A stretch of DNA of 5,843 bases from JBCBST01 sp039819115 (lineage in GTDB: Bacteria > Bacteroidota > Rhodothermia > Balneolales > Balneolaceae). This document shows positions 5,780 through 5,843 of the stretch, piece by piece. The stretch covers positions 1-5,843 of the forward strand of contig JBCBST010000167.1 in assembly GCA_039819115.1 (NCBI GenBank), read 5' to 3'. Position 1 is the stretch's first letter. Every line of letters starts with the position of its first letter. Under the pieces are notes generated by a model that saw only the letters and a list, made by a program, of their open reading frames with translations, had not been told where the DNA came from and made no database searches. Made by a program: the position numbers and the translations under genes.

Positions 5780-5843
5780 CAACTTCGCAAACAACAAGGT
5801 TAAAATGGCTCAATTACTTAGCGAGGTAAACTTCTAGATGGCA

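Noticed and set aside
5780..5797. Upstream TTG starts (5797 and 5782) for the pilMN-like gene.
   Set aside because: ATG at 5779 leads directly into the first strand of the actin-like fold, and the extra residues add nothing recognisable. The TTG starts lack a better ribosome-binding site, though they are not excluded.
5496..5837. Plus-strand Ser-rich 113-codon open frame.
   Set aside because: Its Ser and Arg runs are the mirror of the Asp-rich stretch on the minus strand.
5814..5843. Possible end of an upstream minus-strand gene at the right edge (CHLEVYLAK then TAA at 5814-5816).
   Set aside because: Only nine codons are visible, and the other two minus frames also close here (TAA at 5818-5820, TAG at 5835-5837), so the frame and product cannot be decided. 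An upstream pilus or secretion gene is likely from context but not shown.
1..5843. CRISPR arrays, tRNA/rRNA genes, insertion sequences or phage genes.
   Set aside because: No regular direct repeats, cloverleaf, transposase motif or terminal inverted repeats were seen on either strand.

Overview
The window most likely comes from a moderately AT-rich Gram-negative bacterium of the Bacteroidota/Balneolota/Rhodothermota (FCB) kind. The reasons are an outer-membrane secretin, a SPOR peptidoglycan-binding domain, an aminolipid-type GNAT acyltransferase and several genes without a clear Shine-Dalgarno sequence. The lineage is an inference from protein flavour; nothing here fixes a genus.

Layout: (1) 1-325, minus strand, runs off the left edge: the N-terminal part of an OlsB-like N-acyltransferase of the GNAT superfamily. 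(2) 326-474 is a short AT-rich divergent intergenic region with an 8-bp inverted repeat and a weak promoter candidate. (3) 475-1260, plus strand: an alpha/beta hydrolase with an intact Ser-Asp-His triad, ending in a nested hairpin plus T-tract that looks like its terminator. (4) 1275-5779, minus strand: a tight three-gene block read right to left, pilMN-like, pilOP-like and a pilQ/gspD-like secretin. The stop of the first abuts the start of the second, and the second and third overlap by 4 nt (ATGA). The right edge (5780-5843) holds the end of whatever precedes this block and too little to call.

The main point of interest is the secretin block. Its domain order is that of a classic pilM-N-O-P-Q cluster, but five genes appear as three. 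An actin-like PilM domain is joined to a PilN inner-membrane domain, which is the GspL architecture. A PilO domain is joined to a PilP/GspC-like domain. The secretin has only an N0/STN-like domain before its core and carries a C-terminal SPOR domain on a long linker. Together these would form a cytoplasm-to-outer-membrane alignment complex for a type IV pilus or type II secretion machine: the actin-like domain on the cytoplasmic side, two bitopic inner-membrane proteins spanning the periplasm, the PilP-like domain docking on the secretin, and SPOR anchoring the secretin to peptidoglycan. No ATPase, platform protein, pilin or prepilin peptidase is in the window, so pilus and type II secretion cannot be told apart here.
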